A DNA stretch of 64,000 nt from Trifolium pratense (GCF_020283565.1 NC_060059.1:33468838-33532837); one strand, 5' to 3'. Shown: positions 11,146 through 22,103, counted from the first letter of the stretch. The notes: a model not told the origin generated them from the letters alone. A program made the numbers and translations.

Positions 11146-11788
11146 ATGGAAATTTTAAAGGTTTATTTGGTCGTTACTATGTCTTTTTTATTTTTGTCTC
11201 TTGTCGTGGCTGATTTGAAATTTGGAATGCTGCCAAAAGGGCCTGTTCCGCCTTCAGGACCTAGTAGAGGCTCTTCTAATTCTCCACCTCCACCACAGCA
11301 TTCCGCGAATTTGAATTTTGGAATGCTGCCAAAAGGGTCAGTTCCACCATCAAGACCTAGTGGAGGAATTTCTGCCTCTCCACCTCCACTACATCATCCA
11401 ACAAACTTGAATTTTGGAATGCTGCCAAAAGGGTCAATTCCGCCATCAGGACCTAGCGGAGGAATTTCTGCCTCTCCACCTCCACCACATCATCCAACAA
11501 ATTTATATTTTGGAATGTTGCCAAAAGGGCCAGTTCCGCCATCAGGACCTAGCGGAGGAATTTCTGCCTCTCGACCTCCACTACATCATCCAACAAACTT
11601 AAATTTTGGAATGCTCCCAAAAAGGGCCAGTTCTGCCATCAGGACCTAGCGGAGGAATTTCTGCCTCTCCACCTCCACTACATCATCCAACAAATTTATA
11701 TTTTGGAATGCTGCCAAAAGGGTCAGTTCCGCCATCAGGACCTAGCAAAGGCTCTTCTGATTCTCCTGCGCCACCAAGTCGTGTTTAA
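11146..11788 (+). pseudogene. Multi-module IDA-like peptide precursor, copy 1 (frameshifted)
   Basis: Begins like the other three copies: a signal peptide (residues 1-22, cleavage expected after VVA), then 32-residue modules with FGMLPKG..VPPS-x-PS starting at Phe 26, 58, 90, 122 and 154. In the fifth module an A run at 11619-11623 has five A where the paralogs have four. The frame shifts and ends at 11649 (167 residues). The remaining sequence, including a sixth module and the tail ending PAPPSRV, continues in the next frame to 11788. Four complete modules remain, so a truncated secreted precursor could still be made. It is the most divergent copy (for example a Gln in PPPQHS). See copy 2 for family reasoning. 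Confidence 0.75.
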
Positions 11789-12191
11789 CAATTTTAAATT
11801 TTAGAATATATTACCAAATGGTGTAACAATTTCTTCATCTTATTTTGTATTTGGTACTTTAAATTATTAACCTTTGCCTCCTCAGATTTGTGATAGATAT
11901 AACCAAGGGTTTATTTACTTATTCCTTTTGCCTCCTCATTATTTACCAAATTGTGATGTTTTCTTTTTGTTTTAATAACTAAGTCCTTTTTTTTTTTGAC
12001 GAAACATAAAAAGGGTTAAAGTCTACAAAAAGTGTAGGATAATTAGCGAAAGGAGTGACAGATGTATTCAATCACAATCAGTTAATAATCTTTAAATCGC
12101 TTGCACTAATTAAAATTCCGGTAATCTTTTTGCGCTAATCAACAAACATAATGAAAATAATGATGACTTATATATATATATATATATATAT

Positions 12192-13897
12192 GGGGGCTGC
12201 TAATTTAGACCCAGTTGGGTCTAAATTAGCAAGGTGCACCTTTTGAGTTGGACAAAAATACCCTTTCTTTTTTTTAAAAAAAAAAAACATATTGGCGCTG
12301 TTCCAGTGTCGCGCGCCTACCGCAGGACCACCGTTACAGACCGTTGATTTCCATCAGACGGCCAAGAGATGATCTCATCATGGCTGTCGGATCAATCAGA
12401 CAGTCCAGATCATCCATCTCCATGATAAGCCAGCGCGTGCACCACACTAGATCTGCGCCTGGAGAGAGAAAATTTCATTTTAAAAAAGCAGGACACGTGT
12501 CAACTGCTGGGTGGTTGGCGTGTTTTTTTTTTCATTTAATACTTTAAACTCAATTATTTCGTTGTAAATTAATTTTTTATTTTTTTATTTTTATACCAAA
12601 ATTCATAATTTTTTTTTGTCTACAAATAGAGACTTGGTTCGTTTGATTTGGACACAAAAAAAAAACTCAATTTTTCACTACCTTTAATTATCTTTATATA
12701 ATACTGTGAAACCATTTAGCTGGTAGAATGGTTTCACAGTATAACTCTCTGAAACCATTTTACTGGTAGAATGGTTTCAGTGAGTAATTTCTTAATTGTT
12801 TGCTTCTGAAACCATTCTGAAACCATTTAGCTGGTACAATGGTTTCAGAGCGTTGTACTTTGAAACCATTTCACTGATAGAATGGTTTCAGGGGAGTTGA
12901 TTTTTAATTGTTTGCTTCTGAAACCATTTTACTGCTAGAATGGTTTCACAGTATAACTCTCTGAAACCATTCTTCCAGCTAAATGGTTTCAGAAGCAAAC
13001 AATAGTTTTTAATTACCGTTTTATCTCATTTAATTAACGAAAAATAGTTTCAGGTCTCAAAAAATTTCATAAAATATACCAAAAGTTCCAGAATATTATC
13101 TAATATTTTATTAGAAACAAATAAAAAAACAATTGGTTTCAGAGTACAAATCTATGAAATTATTATTATTATTTGTTAAATGGTTTTAAATAATCAGCGG
13201 AATTTGTGAAAATAATTTCATGACTTGAACTAGGGAGAGTGAGGTACACAAGAGGGTTCTAAAATAATTCATAGTACTTTACATAAAATTTTGGAAATTT
13301 TTTATGGAATTGTAATATTTTTAATTACCTTTTTACTCATTTAATTAACTAAAAATAGTTTCGGGTCTCCAAAAATTTCATACAATATACCAAAATTTCC
13401 AGAATATTATCTACTATTTTATTATGAAAAAATAAAAAAAATAGAGCCTCCCTGAGGCTGCACGCGCCCCCACGCGCCGCCGGTGAGAGTGGGCGTGGGC
13501 AACGCGCACTGTTCATCGTCCCTCCCACCCGTTTTATGCAGAAACGGGTCGTGCGACCCGGTTTTTGACCCGGTTCGATCTCCCTCAATACTCAACGAAA
13601 CTCGACGTTCCTTATATGGATTTTGATCGTTTTTCAATTTTACAAAGGTTTCCGGTATTAGTTTTTGAAATCGGCGTTCGATTCGCACGTAAAATGAGGT
13701 CGAAATTTGGAAGAAATTTAAAAAATGTAATAGTTGTTCTATTGTTTCAAAAAAAAAAAAAAGGGTATTTTTATGATGCAAATTACATACCTGCCCCAGT
13801 TGCTCTATTGTTTCAAAAAAAAAAAAAGGGTATTTTTGTCCAACTCAAAAGGTGCACCTTGCTAACTTAGACCTAACTAGGGTCTAAGTTAGAAAAC

Positions 13898-13900
<3 letters not shown>
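12192..13900. mobile_element. Foldback element 2, 1.7 kb
   Basis: A relative of the element at 3444-5054. It begins GGGGGCTGCTAATTTAGACC and ends in the inverted sequence finishing AGAAAACCCC, sitting between TA tracts. It holds the same GTGTCGCGCGC block and about six CTGAAACCATT..AATGGTTTCAG hairpin units (12705-12990). The right half differs: it contains a GC-rich segment (about 13445-13570) absent from element 1. The arms are less symmetric, which suggests an internal replacement or captured sequence. No transposase is seen. Confidence 0.75.

Positions 13901-13980
<80 letters not shown>
13901..13980. repeat. (TA)n microsatellite
   Basis: TA dinucleotide run between the end of foldback element 2 and the start of duplication unit 2. 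Confidence 0.9.
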
Positions 13981-13983
<3 letters not shown>

Positions 13984-14119
13984 TTATTTATAAGCAAATT
14001 TGAATTATAAAAGAGTACAAGGGATACTCAATCCCTTACAATTCAATACAAAACGTTTATATACTTTGTAAACATGCAATAGGATTAGAACACTAATCCA
14101 AAAAAGAAAAGATGGACTT

Positions 14120-14445
14120 GTGCCCTGCTCTTCCACTGAACCATATCATGATATCGCCGTAATATTATCAACCAACTTAGAAACACCCGCCACCTCCCCT
14201 CGAAATATAATATTATTCCTTAATTTCCATAAGCACCAAGTAGTAGTCAACCAAATCAAATGTCGAAATCGCCCAGCTTTGTTTGATTTGAGAGATCACC
14301 AAAGTTAAAGAAAAGGTTCAGCCCTTCATCACCAACAGGAACGCCACACCCCATCCAATTAAAAATTGCATTCCACACCTCCCTACAAATATCATTTTCA
14401 TATGATATTTCCTCGCTACAATAATTAGTTGTATATGACAATATT
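14120..14445 (-). pseudogene. LINE zf-RVT fragment, unit 2
   Basis: On the minus strand the frame reads EVWNAIFNWMGC..FFNFGD, with HLIWLTTTWCLWKLRNNIIF recognisable in the unit 3 copy (22239-22535). This is the region after the zinc-binding block of plant LINE ORF2. It is truncated and frameshifted. Unit copies lie at 22213-22535 and 31776-32097. Confidence 0.65.
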
Positions 14446-14455
14446 AAAATTCAAT

Positions 14456-14973
14456 CAGACCCGGTTTTGGGCCAAGGCAACCAGGCCTCCAGCCCAGGGC
14501 CTCAAAAAAGTTTGGGCCTCAATTTTTTTTCCCAAACCCATCATTTAAAATACAGGTTAAGTATTTGTTCGGACAAATAATTTTGCAAAAGACTCCTTAG
14601 CCTTTTGGCCGGTGCACTTGCTTGTTATTTAAGACTTCAGGGTTCTGAGTTCAACTCCCCCTTGGGCAGTTTTGTTTTTTTTTATTTTTTATTTAAGACT
14701 TCTATAATGAATTTACACAACTATTATTGTTTATTTTATAAATAAAAACACTCTATAACTCTGACAAAAAAAACTCTATAACTTATAAACAATTTGACTA
14801 CTTTATTTATTTTTTTCAAGAAAATTATATTAATAAAAAATTAATTTCTAAATTTAAGTTGTAATTTTTATTAAAAACACTATCAATATTTCTTTTTAAA
14901 AAAATTGTATTTTTATTAGTTGTCCATTTTTATTATTTGTCCCGGGGCCTCCAAAATCTTGGAACCAGCCCTG
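14456..14973. mobile_element. Non-autonomous hAT element, 518 bp
   Basis: Starts CAGACCCGGTTTTGGGCC and ends GGTTC-type inverted sequence ..CCAGCCCTG. It is flanked by a perfect 8-bp target duplication AATTCAAT at 14448-14455 and 14974-14981. Units 3 (near 22548) and 4 (near 32108) carry a single AATTCAAT, which is the empty site. Inserted after unit 2 separated from unit 3. No transposase. Confidence 0.88.
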
Positions 14974-15288
14974 AATTCAATTATTGTTGAGTAACGATAA
15001 CGACTCAGTTGGACTTAAAAAGTGAAGTGATGGCTCTATCGAAAGAGGAGGGGGCAATTAAGACGAGTATAATTTAGCGAACTAAAAGTAAAGATAGTTT
15101 AATGTTCTAGAGATCGGGATCACTACTTATGTGAATTACATTACATAAAGATTGAGTTTGTATCAGAATGATAGAAAGTCTAACACAATTACTTTAACAG
15201 AGAGAATATTATATTAAAACACACATCAATGCAAGTTTATAACTATAACTTGATTGATTTACCTAACATTTAATAATAGTACTCATAC

Positions 15289-15481
15289 CAACATAGTGTT
15301 ACACAAGTCGTAGATACTTAGGTCTCTTAATTATTTGGTCCTGGGTTCGATTCCCGGCCGGTGCGTATGTAAAAGCATTTGTTGGGAGAGGTTGACCCCT
15401 TAAATGGATCTTAGTTACCTCGAAGGGATTAGTCTCTGCAGTTGCGCGCGGATGATACTTTTGGTATACCTAAAAAAATAA
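15289..15481 (+). mobile_element. tRNA-derived SINE, unit 2
   Basis: A tRNA-like head containing the Pol III B box GGTTCGATTCC in ggtcctgggttcgattcccg, ending ctaaaaaaataaa. A 17-bp target duplication (aataatagtactcatac) flanks it at 15272-15288 and 15482-15498. Unit 3 and unit 4 copies lie at about 22851-23043 and 32412-32604, so insertion preceded the duplications. Confidence 0.8.
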
Positions 15482-15530
15482 AATAATAGTACTCATACAA
15501 AGATGACATGGGAGATTAATTATAGTTTGT

Positions 15531-15656
15531 CATTCATATCGAGAGGCGAACTCTTGTGCGGATGCCCTTGCCAACATGGGACGTGAGCACGGGACTGAAC
15601 TTTGTGTTTATGATCGGTGTCCTACTAAATTGAGTAATTTGTTGCTAGCTAGATAA
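15531..15656 (+). pseudogene. LINE RNase H domain C-terminal fragment, unit 2
   Basis: Translation gives REANSCADALANMG followed by LSNLLLAR and a stop. This is the end of the RNase H domain seen in plant LINE polyproteins. Copies lie near 23096-23221 and 32660-32777, the last with a small deletion. Confidence 0.7.
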
Positions 15657-15959
15657 TAACATGGGGATATCTATCTCTCATGTTGGAACATTAAATTCAA
15701 TATGTGTTTTGGCTATTTTTTAATAATTTATTTTGTTGGAACAAGCCTTTTCTTTTAATTATTTCTTCTCATTTTCTCTCTTGCTGGGATGTTCATAAGA
15801 ACCAACCATCTCACGGTGACTGAAATAATTGGATATCCAATGATATAACGTAGTCATTCTCTGTATTGGAATTCCATTACTCAATACAAAGGTTCCTATA
15901 GGTATCATTTTTTCCCCTTGAATATCTTTTTAAGCCTTTCTTTTGTGTGTGGGTGGGTC

Positions 15960-16427
15960 GGGTGGGTGTGAGGATTTTAAAAAAATTAATTGGCTGAAAT
16001 GGGATAAAGTTTGTCTTGATAGGATGTTGAAGGGTTGGGGGTTAGAGAGTTAGACAATTTAACTTATCTATCTTAGGAAATTAAGTGGAGTTGGAGATTG
16101 TTGGTAGATCAAGAGAGCTTATGGTTTAAGGTATTGGTGGCTAAATATAGCTTTGGAAGATGGGCAAGTGAGGGGAGGTGGGAGGATTACACTACAAGAA
16201 AAACCTCATTTAGTGGCAGAATTTATCCCTCAATAAGTGTCAATTTCCGTCACTAACTACATATTTACTGGCGGAACCAGTCTGCCAAGAAAACGTATGC
16301 CACTAAATTTACTGACGGAATTTTCCCTCAAAAAGTGCGTCTATAAGTGTAAAGCAGAATTTCCCAACTTAGTAGCGTAATATAATCCGCCAGAAAGTTT
16401 ATTTATTTATTTTCAAATCGTGGTCAA

Positions 16428-16471
<44 letters not shown>

Positions 16472-16960
16472 GATAAAATCCATTTTCGTTTTTTATTGAA
16501 AAAATCCATTTTCTTTTGCAGATTTCACGTTTGAATCTTTCTTCGTCTTCTTCCAGCAGCTTTGTAATCATAGCTACAACTACAATCATGTCGATCGGAG
16601 TACGATATGTGTGTGCTGTTAGATAAGGAGTTGGTTTGAGTGTAGGTCGTTAGTTCTAAAATAACATTAGTAGGATGATTGGTAATGGTGAGGAGACGTG
16701 TTTTTAGAAAGATAATTGGTTAGATGAGAGATTTCTTAGATTTTCTAGACTTTTTTATTTATATGTTGATAAAAATATTGCGGTGGCAGAGATATGCCAG
16801 AGGGGGTGGAGTGTGGGGGAAGAGGGGTGGAATTGGCGTTGGAATCTGTTTACATGGGAAGATGCGTATTTGGAGTGTTGTGTTGCTAAAAAGAGAAATA
16901 ATTTTGTTAATAAAAATCCTATTTGCAAAGCAACTTTATTAAAAACTAGCGGCTAGACAA
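15960..16960 (+). pseudogene. LINE reverse transcriptase C-terminal relic, unit 2 (split)
   Basis: 15975-16189 reads in pieces as INWLKWDKVCLDRMLKGWGL, FNLS.LGN and WRLLVDQES, standard plant L1 ORF2 blocks. 16680-16945 continues as DNWLDERFLRFSRLFYLYVD and WNWRWNLFTWEDAYLECCVA. A CACTA-like fragment (16190-16586) separates the two parts. Unit 3 has the same arrangement at about 23530-24495. Unit 4 (about 33095-35000) lacks the CACTA-like piece but has a Mutator-like insertion instead. Confidence 0.75.
16190..16586. mobile_element. CACTA-type transposon fragment, unit 2
   Basis: Begins CACTACAAGAAAAAC, the canonical plant CACTA (En/Spm) terminus, followed by sub-terminal repeats such as tagtggcag, ccgtcacta and gccactaaat. 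The opposite terminus is not recognisable. It includes a (TTA)n run at about 16428-16472. Unit 3 has it at about 23758-24135 (first base mutated); unit 4 lacks it at the matching place (near 33317). Confidence 0.7.
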
Positions 16961-17088
16961 GCGCGTTCCACGACAGCATGGGTCTATTATGCAAACTTAT
17001 GTAAAAAAAAATATCTTATGTTATGGTGAGTTTGTTAATAAAAGTTTTTTGTCGCTAATTATGAACAAGAACAAATAAATATTTTTTT

Positions 17089-17259
17089 GTTGTTTTTTTT
17101 ACCACCGGTATCCGGTCTACTAGACCGCTTAATCTGATTCAGGGGTTAGTTATGACATCAAGTGGTTTCAACTCCTCTCAATCACAGTTGCGAGATATTG
17201 CATCGTGGTATCCCTACAAGTCCAACGTCAATCACCACTGTACTAACTAATGATTGTTT
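17089..17259 (-). mobile_element. SINE (antisense), unit 2
   Basis: The 171-bp body reads on the minus strand from a tRNA-like head (caatatctcgcaactgtg region) to ccggtggtaaaaaaaa. A 22-bp target duplication flanks it at 17067-17088 and 17260-17281. A related sense copy is at 61665-61815. Copies also lie at 24636-24806 and about 35133-35301. Confidence 0.85.
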
Positions 17260-17865
17260 AAGAACAAATAAATATTTTTTTAATCAAGATCAAATAAATA
17301 TTACTACCTTATATTATTCAGAAATAAAATTATTAAAGATCTCTTTTCTTCTTTTTTTTCTAAAAATAAAATTATAAATGATCTCTAATTAAAGATTCAA
17401 TAAACGTGTTGCCTAAGGAAAAATGGAATAGCTCAGACACATGCATATATACATTTTTTTTTTTTGACATAACATGCATATATATACATAGCTGGTAGAA
17501 AAATAAATACGGGTTTTATTAAAATTTATTGATTCTTTTAAAATTTTTCAAATATACAAAACTTTTATAATATATAAAGTATTATGAAATCTTATTGTAA
17601 AAAGTCTTTTGAAAAAAATCTCTCAAAATCCAATCAAATCATGTATTAAAAATCTTGATTGTAAAAAAGTCTTGTAAAAAAAGTCCTTAAAATCTAACAA
17701 AATCAATATAGTCCAACAAAATCTCATAAAATCATCAAGATTTTTTTTGCCAAAATCTCGTATTAGTTGTCCTTATTTATTGTTGTCCTTATTTATATGT
17801 TGGTTTGCCAAACCTAAATCTCAAATATACATTGTTTTTCCAGACCAAAATTTCAGAGAGGAAAG

Positions 17866-18411
17866 ATGGAAATTTTAAAGGTTTATTTGGTCGTTACTAT
17901 GTCTTTTTTATTTTTGTCTCTTGTCGTGGCTGATTTGAAATTTGGAATGCTGCCAAAAGGGCCTGTTCCGCCTTCAGGACCTAGTAGAGGCTCTTCTAAT
18001 TCTCCACCTCCACCACATCATTCCGCAAATTTGAATTTTGGAATGCTGCCAAAAGGGCCAGTTCCGCCATCGGGACCTAGCGGAGGAATTTCTGCCTCTC
18101 CACCTCCACTACATCATCCAAAAAATTTATATTTTGGAATGCTGCCAAAAGGGCCAGTTCCGCCATCAAGACCTAGCGGAGGAATTTCTGCCTCTCCACC
18201 TCCACTACATCATCCAACAAACTTGAATTTTGGAATGCTGCCAAAAGGGTCAGTTCCGCCATCAGGACCTAGCGGAGGAATTTCTGCCTCTCCACCTCCA
18301 CTACATCATCCAACAAATTTATATTTTGGAATGCTGCCAAAAGGCCCTGTTCCACCATCAGCACCGAGCAAAGGCTCTTCTGATTCTCCTGCTCCACCAA
18401 GTCGTGTTTAA
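17866..18411 (+). CDS. Multi-module IDA-like secreted peptide precursor, copy 2 (5 modules)
   Basis: A single-exon 181-residue protein. Residues 1-22 (MEILKVYLVVTMSFLFLSLV..) form a signal peptide. Five modules follow at exactly 32-residue spacing, starting at Phe 26, 58, 90, 122 and 154. Each has FGMLPKG-(P/S)-VPPS-(G/R/A)-PS, then a spacer GGISASPPPLHHP(T/K)NL. The first module has RGSSNSPPPPHHSANL; the last ends SAPSKGSSDSPAPPSRV. The core resembles the extended PIP motif (EPIP) of IDA and IDA-LIKE hormones, which usually occurs once at the C-terminus as LPKG..PPS(A/G)PS(K/R)RHN and signals through HAESA-type receptor kinases. Odd features: multiple modules and no RHN tail. The alternative is a small proline-rich cell-wall protein; the LPKG plus PPSxPS spacing favours IDA-like. 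Confidence 0.75.
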   Translation: MEILKVYLVVTMSFLFLSLVVADLKFGMLPKGPVPPSGPSRGSSNSPPPPHHSANLNFGMLPKGPVPPSGPSGGISASPPPLHHPKNLYFGMLPKGPVPPSRPSGGISASPPPLHHPTNLNFGMLPKGSVPPSGPSGGISASPPPLHHPTNLYFGMLPKGPVPPSAPSKGSSDSPAPPSRV

Positions 18412-18755
18412 CAATTTTAAATTTTAGAATATATTACCAAATGGTGTAACAATTTCTTCATCTTATTTTGTATTTGGTACTTTAAATTATTAACCTTTGC
18501 CTCCTCAGATTTGTGATAGATATAACCAAGGGTTTATTTACTTATTCCTTTTGCCTCGTCATTATTTACCAAATTGTGATGTTTTCTTTTTGTTTTAATA
18601 ACTAAGTCCTTTTTTTTTTTGACGAAACATAAAAAGGGTTAAAGTCTACAAAAAGTGAAGGATAATTAGCGAAAGGAGTGACAGATGTATTCAATCACAA
18701 TCAGTTAATAATCTTTAAATCCCTTGCACTAATTAGAATTCCGGTAATCTTTTTG

Positions 18756-19412
18756 GGCTCGGTCTAGGGTGGGGAAGTGGGATAGGTCTCCCACGGTGGG
18801 TTATCAATTTTTTTGCAAGTGCACCGTACTCCTGCATGTACCATATCATTTACTTTTTTTTTTTTTTACTGTAACAAACAAACACTTTGTTGTCTGTGTA
18901 TTCTCATCCACCAATCCACCATAGTTACTCTTCAATATCTAAAGCACAAAGATTACAGACAGAGGAATTTTTCTTTTGCAACGACCCGGATAAATCTGCA
19001 ACGATTTTCTGCAAAATTGATTGAGATGCAACAATAACCTTCTACAAATTTCTGTTTTTATTGAAGCCAGGGGACTAAATTTAAGGTTGAAAACATAACA
19101 ATGACAAACTGAGTAAAAAAATTGGGAAAAATAAAAAAACGATTATTTTGAAACTTATTTAACACAATCTTTAATCATATATTCACCCAAAGTTTGCTTA
19201 AAATTCACTTAATATTTGAGAGGTTGTGTGCTCCATTAAAATTTGGTGTTGTTGCAGAAACAAGGAAAGGGGTTGAGAGAAGAAAGGTGAAAGAGAAAAA
19301 ACTATTATGTGGGAACATTATTAGAGTCTATTGTAAACCTTCTTAATCTAAGGGTAAAAATAAGTCTCCCACCATGGGAGACCTATCCCACTTCCCCACC
19401 CTAGACCGAGCC
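18756..19412. mobile_element. Mutator-like MITE, 657 bp, unit 2
   Basis: 45-bp terminal inverted repeats beginning GGCTCGGTCTAGGGTGGGG differ at one base. Target duplication tctttttg (8 bp, or 9 with one mismatch) lies at 18748-18755 and 19414-19421. Units 1 (near 12128) and 4 (near 37325) have the uninterrupted site. It inserted before units 2 and 3 separated: the unit 3 copy is at 26493-27145. No coding capacity. Confidence 0.82.
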
Positions 19413-19438
19413 TTCTTTTTGCCCTAATCAACAGATGA

Positions 19439-19440
<2 letters not shown>

Positions 19441-19474
<34 letters not shown>

Positions 19475-19782
19475 ATATAAGCAAATCTATTATTTATATG
19501 TTTATGAGTTTCTCTCTCATAGTCTTATTCCTATGTGGCACAATTTCATTGATCCATGTCTTATGTGGCATTCTAATATTTCTCCAATTCCTACGTAGCT
19601 AACTATGAAGGCCTTTGCAATTTCTCTAATACATGATGATATCATTTTACTTAAAATCTTTGGCTAATTTGGAAATTCAATCATTTTTCAATTATTGTTT
19701 ATAAATCGTATTTAATGCACCTATTAAAAAAAATTTAAAAGGAAATAACTCAAATTCAAATATAAATAATTATATCTCATTA

Positions 19783-19813
<31 letters not shown>

Positions 19814-22103
19814 TAATACATAATATTATACATGAATTTTTTTTTGTGAAAGTATTATATATGAAATTTTATATATACCAAACAATGGAGTTTTTTTACG
19901 TAATATATTTTTTTTTATATATCCCACAAGAGTTTTTTTTTATTAAAATTGCTCAATCAGGTTCTATGAACAAATGTCTATATATTAATATTTGGATACA
20001 ATTGAAATTTTACGTATGAAATTTTTTATTATTGACCAACTCATTTTTGAAATATATATTGATTAAATTAAATCAATGCTGAAATGGATGAAAATTTCAA
20101 AAATTAAGGACCAAAAATCTACTATAGTTTCTATATATACGGGTCAACATGTAAGAGTGAGGGTCATTGAGTGTCTCAGCGCCCTTCTCTATTTTCTCTT
20201 CTCTTCTCACCTTCACTACTCTTCTTCTTTTTTTTTTTTGACAGAATCACTACTTTTTTTCCTATATATTGCTATTGTTGGTTTTTTTTTAAATAAAAAA
20301 TCTATTGCTATTGTTGGTTATTTCTTATTTATTTGTTCAATATAATTTTTGTTGCTCTCAAGTGGAATGAAATATAGATTTTATTTGTTTTTCTTTGCAG
20401 GTATTTTGTTTACTTGTGTTAGGCTACAATTAGAGGATTCAACATAAAAAAGAGAAATCATTTTCTTCTCTAAAATCAATAATATTTTGTAAACTTTTTT
20501 TTTTGGTAGAAATTGTAAACTTCTTTTTAAGAAGCCAAAATATTATTCATCTATCTTTGTAACTTTTATTTACTATTTGGATTCTTGCAGAGACTGATGA
20601 AGATGACTACGAGGGATAAATAACATCTGGATTGGGAACAGAGGAGTGGATAAAATATTCAAGTTTAATTCTACAATCAGAAAATTGTACTAATTTTGAG
20701 TTATAAATCTTTATTTGCAGGTCCATATACGGAAGAACAACATTGTTTGTTATTCAAATTAGGATTAAGTATTATCAATTGATGTTAGAGTTTTAAGTAT
20801 TTATTTATAGTTTTTATATTTTATTGTCATTTTTTTTTAATCATATGTTTACTTATTAAAAAAGAATTGTTGTTCATATTATTTTTTATTGGATTTAAAT
20901 CATGCTTATAAATGTTTTTTTACTATTATTTATAAATAAATGTTGTACTCTATTTTTTTACTCATTATTTTTTTATTTGTCTAATTTTTCATGTGATATT
21001 TAACAAATACACCGATAAAATAATAGAAACTCCTCGAATGACTATACTATAGAATGAATTGGAAAAATGTGGAATTGAGAAATTGATATGCTTAAAAAAA
21101 ATTATTCTTAAACTTCATACTTATCAAGTAGAGAAAAAGGTGTCATTGTCTGAAATATAAAAGGAATGAAGTAATTGACTTCATAGATTATTTTTCTATT
21201 TCATTTTAATATTCTATTAATTATGGTTTACCTTAACGTGGTTTTTCTAATAAAAAAAATACATAGTGATTTGTACCAAACAAAGTATTAAAATACGGGG
21301 GCATTGATAAAAAAAATAACCTACATGGAGGTATTAAGCAAAAAATAACTTACACGGGGTGAGACATACATATGTAGATTTTATTATATAAAAAATACGA
21401 TATCAATTGAAAGCAGGGAAAGTAAGTAACAATGATTTTATATATATAAAAAAAGAATTAAAAGCAATAATATCATGTATTACTTTATTTTTATTCTCCA
21501 TACATCACTGTAAAATAAACAAATAAAAATAAAAACAAATAGATACATTTTTAAAAATTTGCACATTAACAAATGAGATATGCTTAAAAAAATTATATAA
21601 GTTTTTTTGTGTCAAGCAAATGACAAACAATTCTGTTCATTACTTTTAAATAAATAATATTAAAATTAAAATCGCCCCATTTTGCTTCTCAAATGTGAAA
21701 TTTTTTCACACGGGGACATGAGATAAAATACTCCTGAAGAAAACAAATGTCTAAAGGAGAGAGATGACGATTAAGAACAAATATATTAACCGTTAGATTA
21801 GTTTTTGCATAATGACATTTTTTTTTATGAAAATAAAAAAACAAATATATGAACATGTGAGTTGGGAACGGGGAGTGGAGTATCACTCTCCATTATGTCA
21901 TTTCTCCTTAAAATCTCCAAAATTTGGATATTTTATCATATTTAAACAAACTATTACATTAAATATAAAATTAATTTTACAAATAATTAAAAAAATCACA
22001 ATATTAAAATTTTAATAATCCATATTTTTCATGTGTGAAAAAAAATGATCTATATTTTTCAAAGAACATTAACCCGGGCGATAGCAAGGGTAAGTTATAC
22101 TAG
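19441..22103 (+). mobile_element. Helitron-like non-autonomous element, unit 2
   Basis: The right end is typical of plant Helitrons: a GC hairpin (acccgggcgatagcaagggt) followed after about ten bases by CTAG at 22100-22103, with T next. The left end lies in the (TA)n tract before ttttatataagcaaatc and is not fixed. There are no inverted repeats and no Rep/helicase. It contains a possible promoter and pyrimidine-rich leader near 20130-20240 and splice-like ttcttgcag (20590), so it may carry captured gene pieces, but I identify no product. Confidence 0.65.

Larger units (their letters stand above)
13999..22103. repeat. Segmental duplication unit 2 (contains peptide copy 2)
   Basis: From tttgaattataaaagagtac this 8.1-kb unit is near-identical to the unit starting at 22104 and similar to the unit starting at 31667. 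Shared order: inverted LINE fragment, SINE, RNase H fragment, LINE relic, inverted SINE, peptide gene, Helitron-like segment. Private to this unit is the hAT insertion at 14456. Tandem direct orientation points to unequal exchange. Confidence 0.85.

Noticed and set aside
11146..11788. Call as extensin or proline-rich cell-wall protein
   Set aside because: SPPPP/SPPPL spacers do recall extensins, but the invariant FGMLPKG-x-VPPS-x-PS core and lack of YVY cross-link motifs fit IDA-like better. Kept as the main alternative.
13422..13781. 119-residue open frame (-) in foldback element 2
   Set aside because: Crosses homopolymers and the GC-rich block; no recognisable domain.
15340..15370. Possible tRNA gene (GGTTCGATTCC box)
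   Set aside because: No complete cloverleaf; flanked by a 17-bp target duplication and an A-rich tail, so a SINE.
16724..16942. 72-residue open frames at 16724 and 24271
   Set aside because: Out-of-frame shadows of the LINE relic, whose correct frame reads NWLDERFLRFSRLF.
17162..17377. 71-residue open frames at 17162, 24709 and 35204
   Set aside because: They lie over the antisense SINE and its flanks; no protein resemblance.
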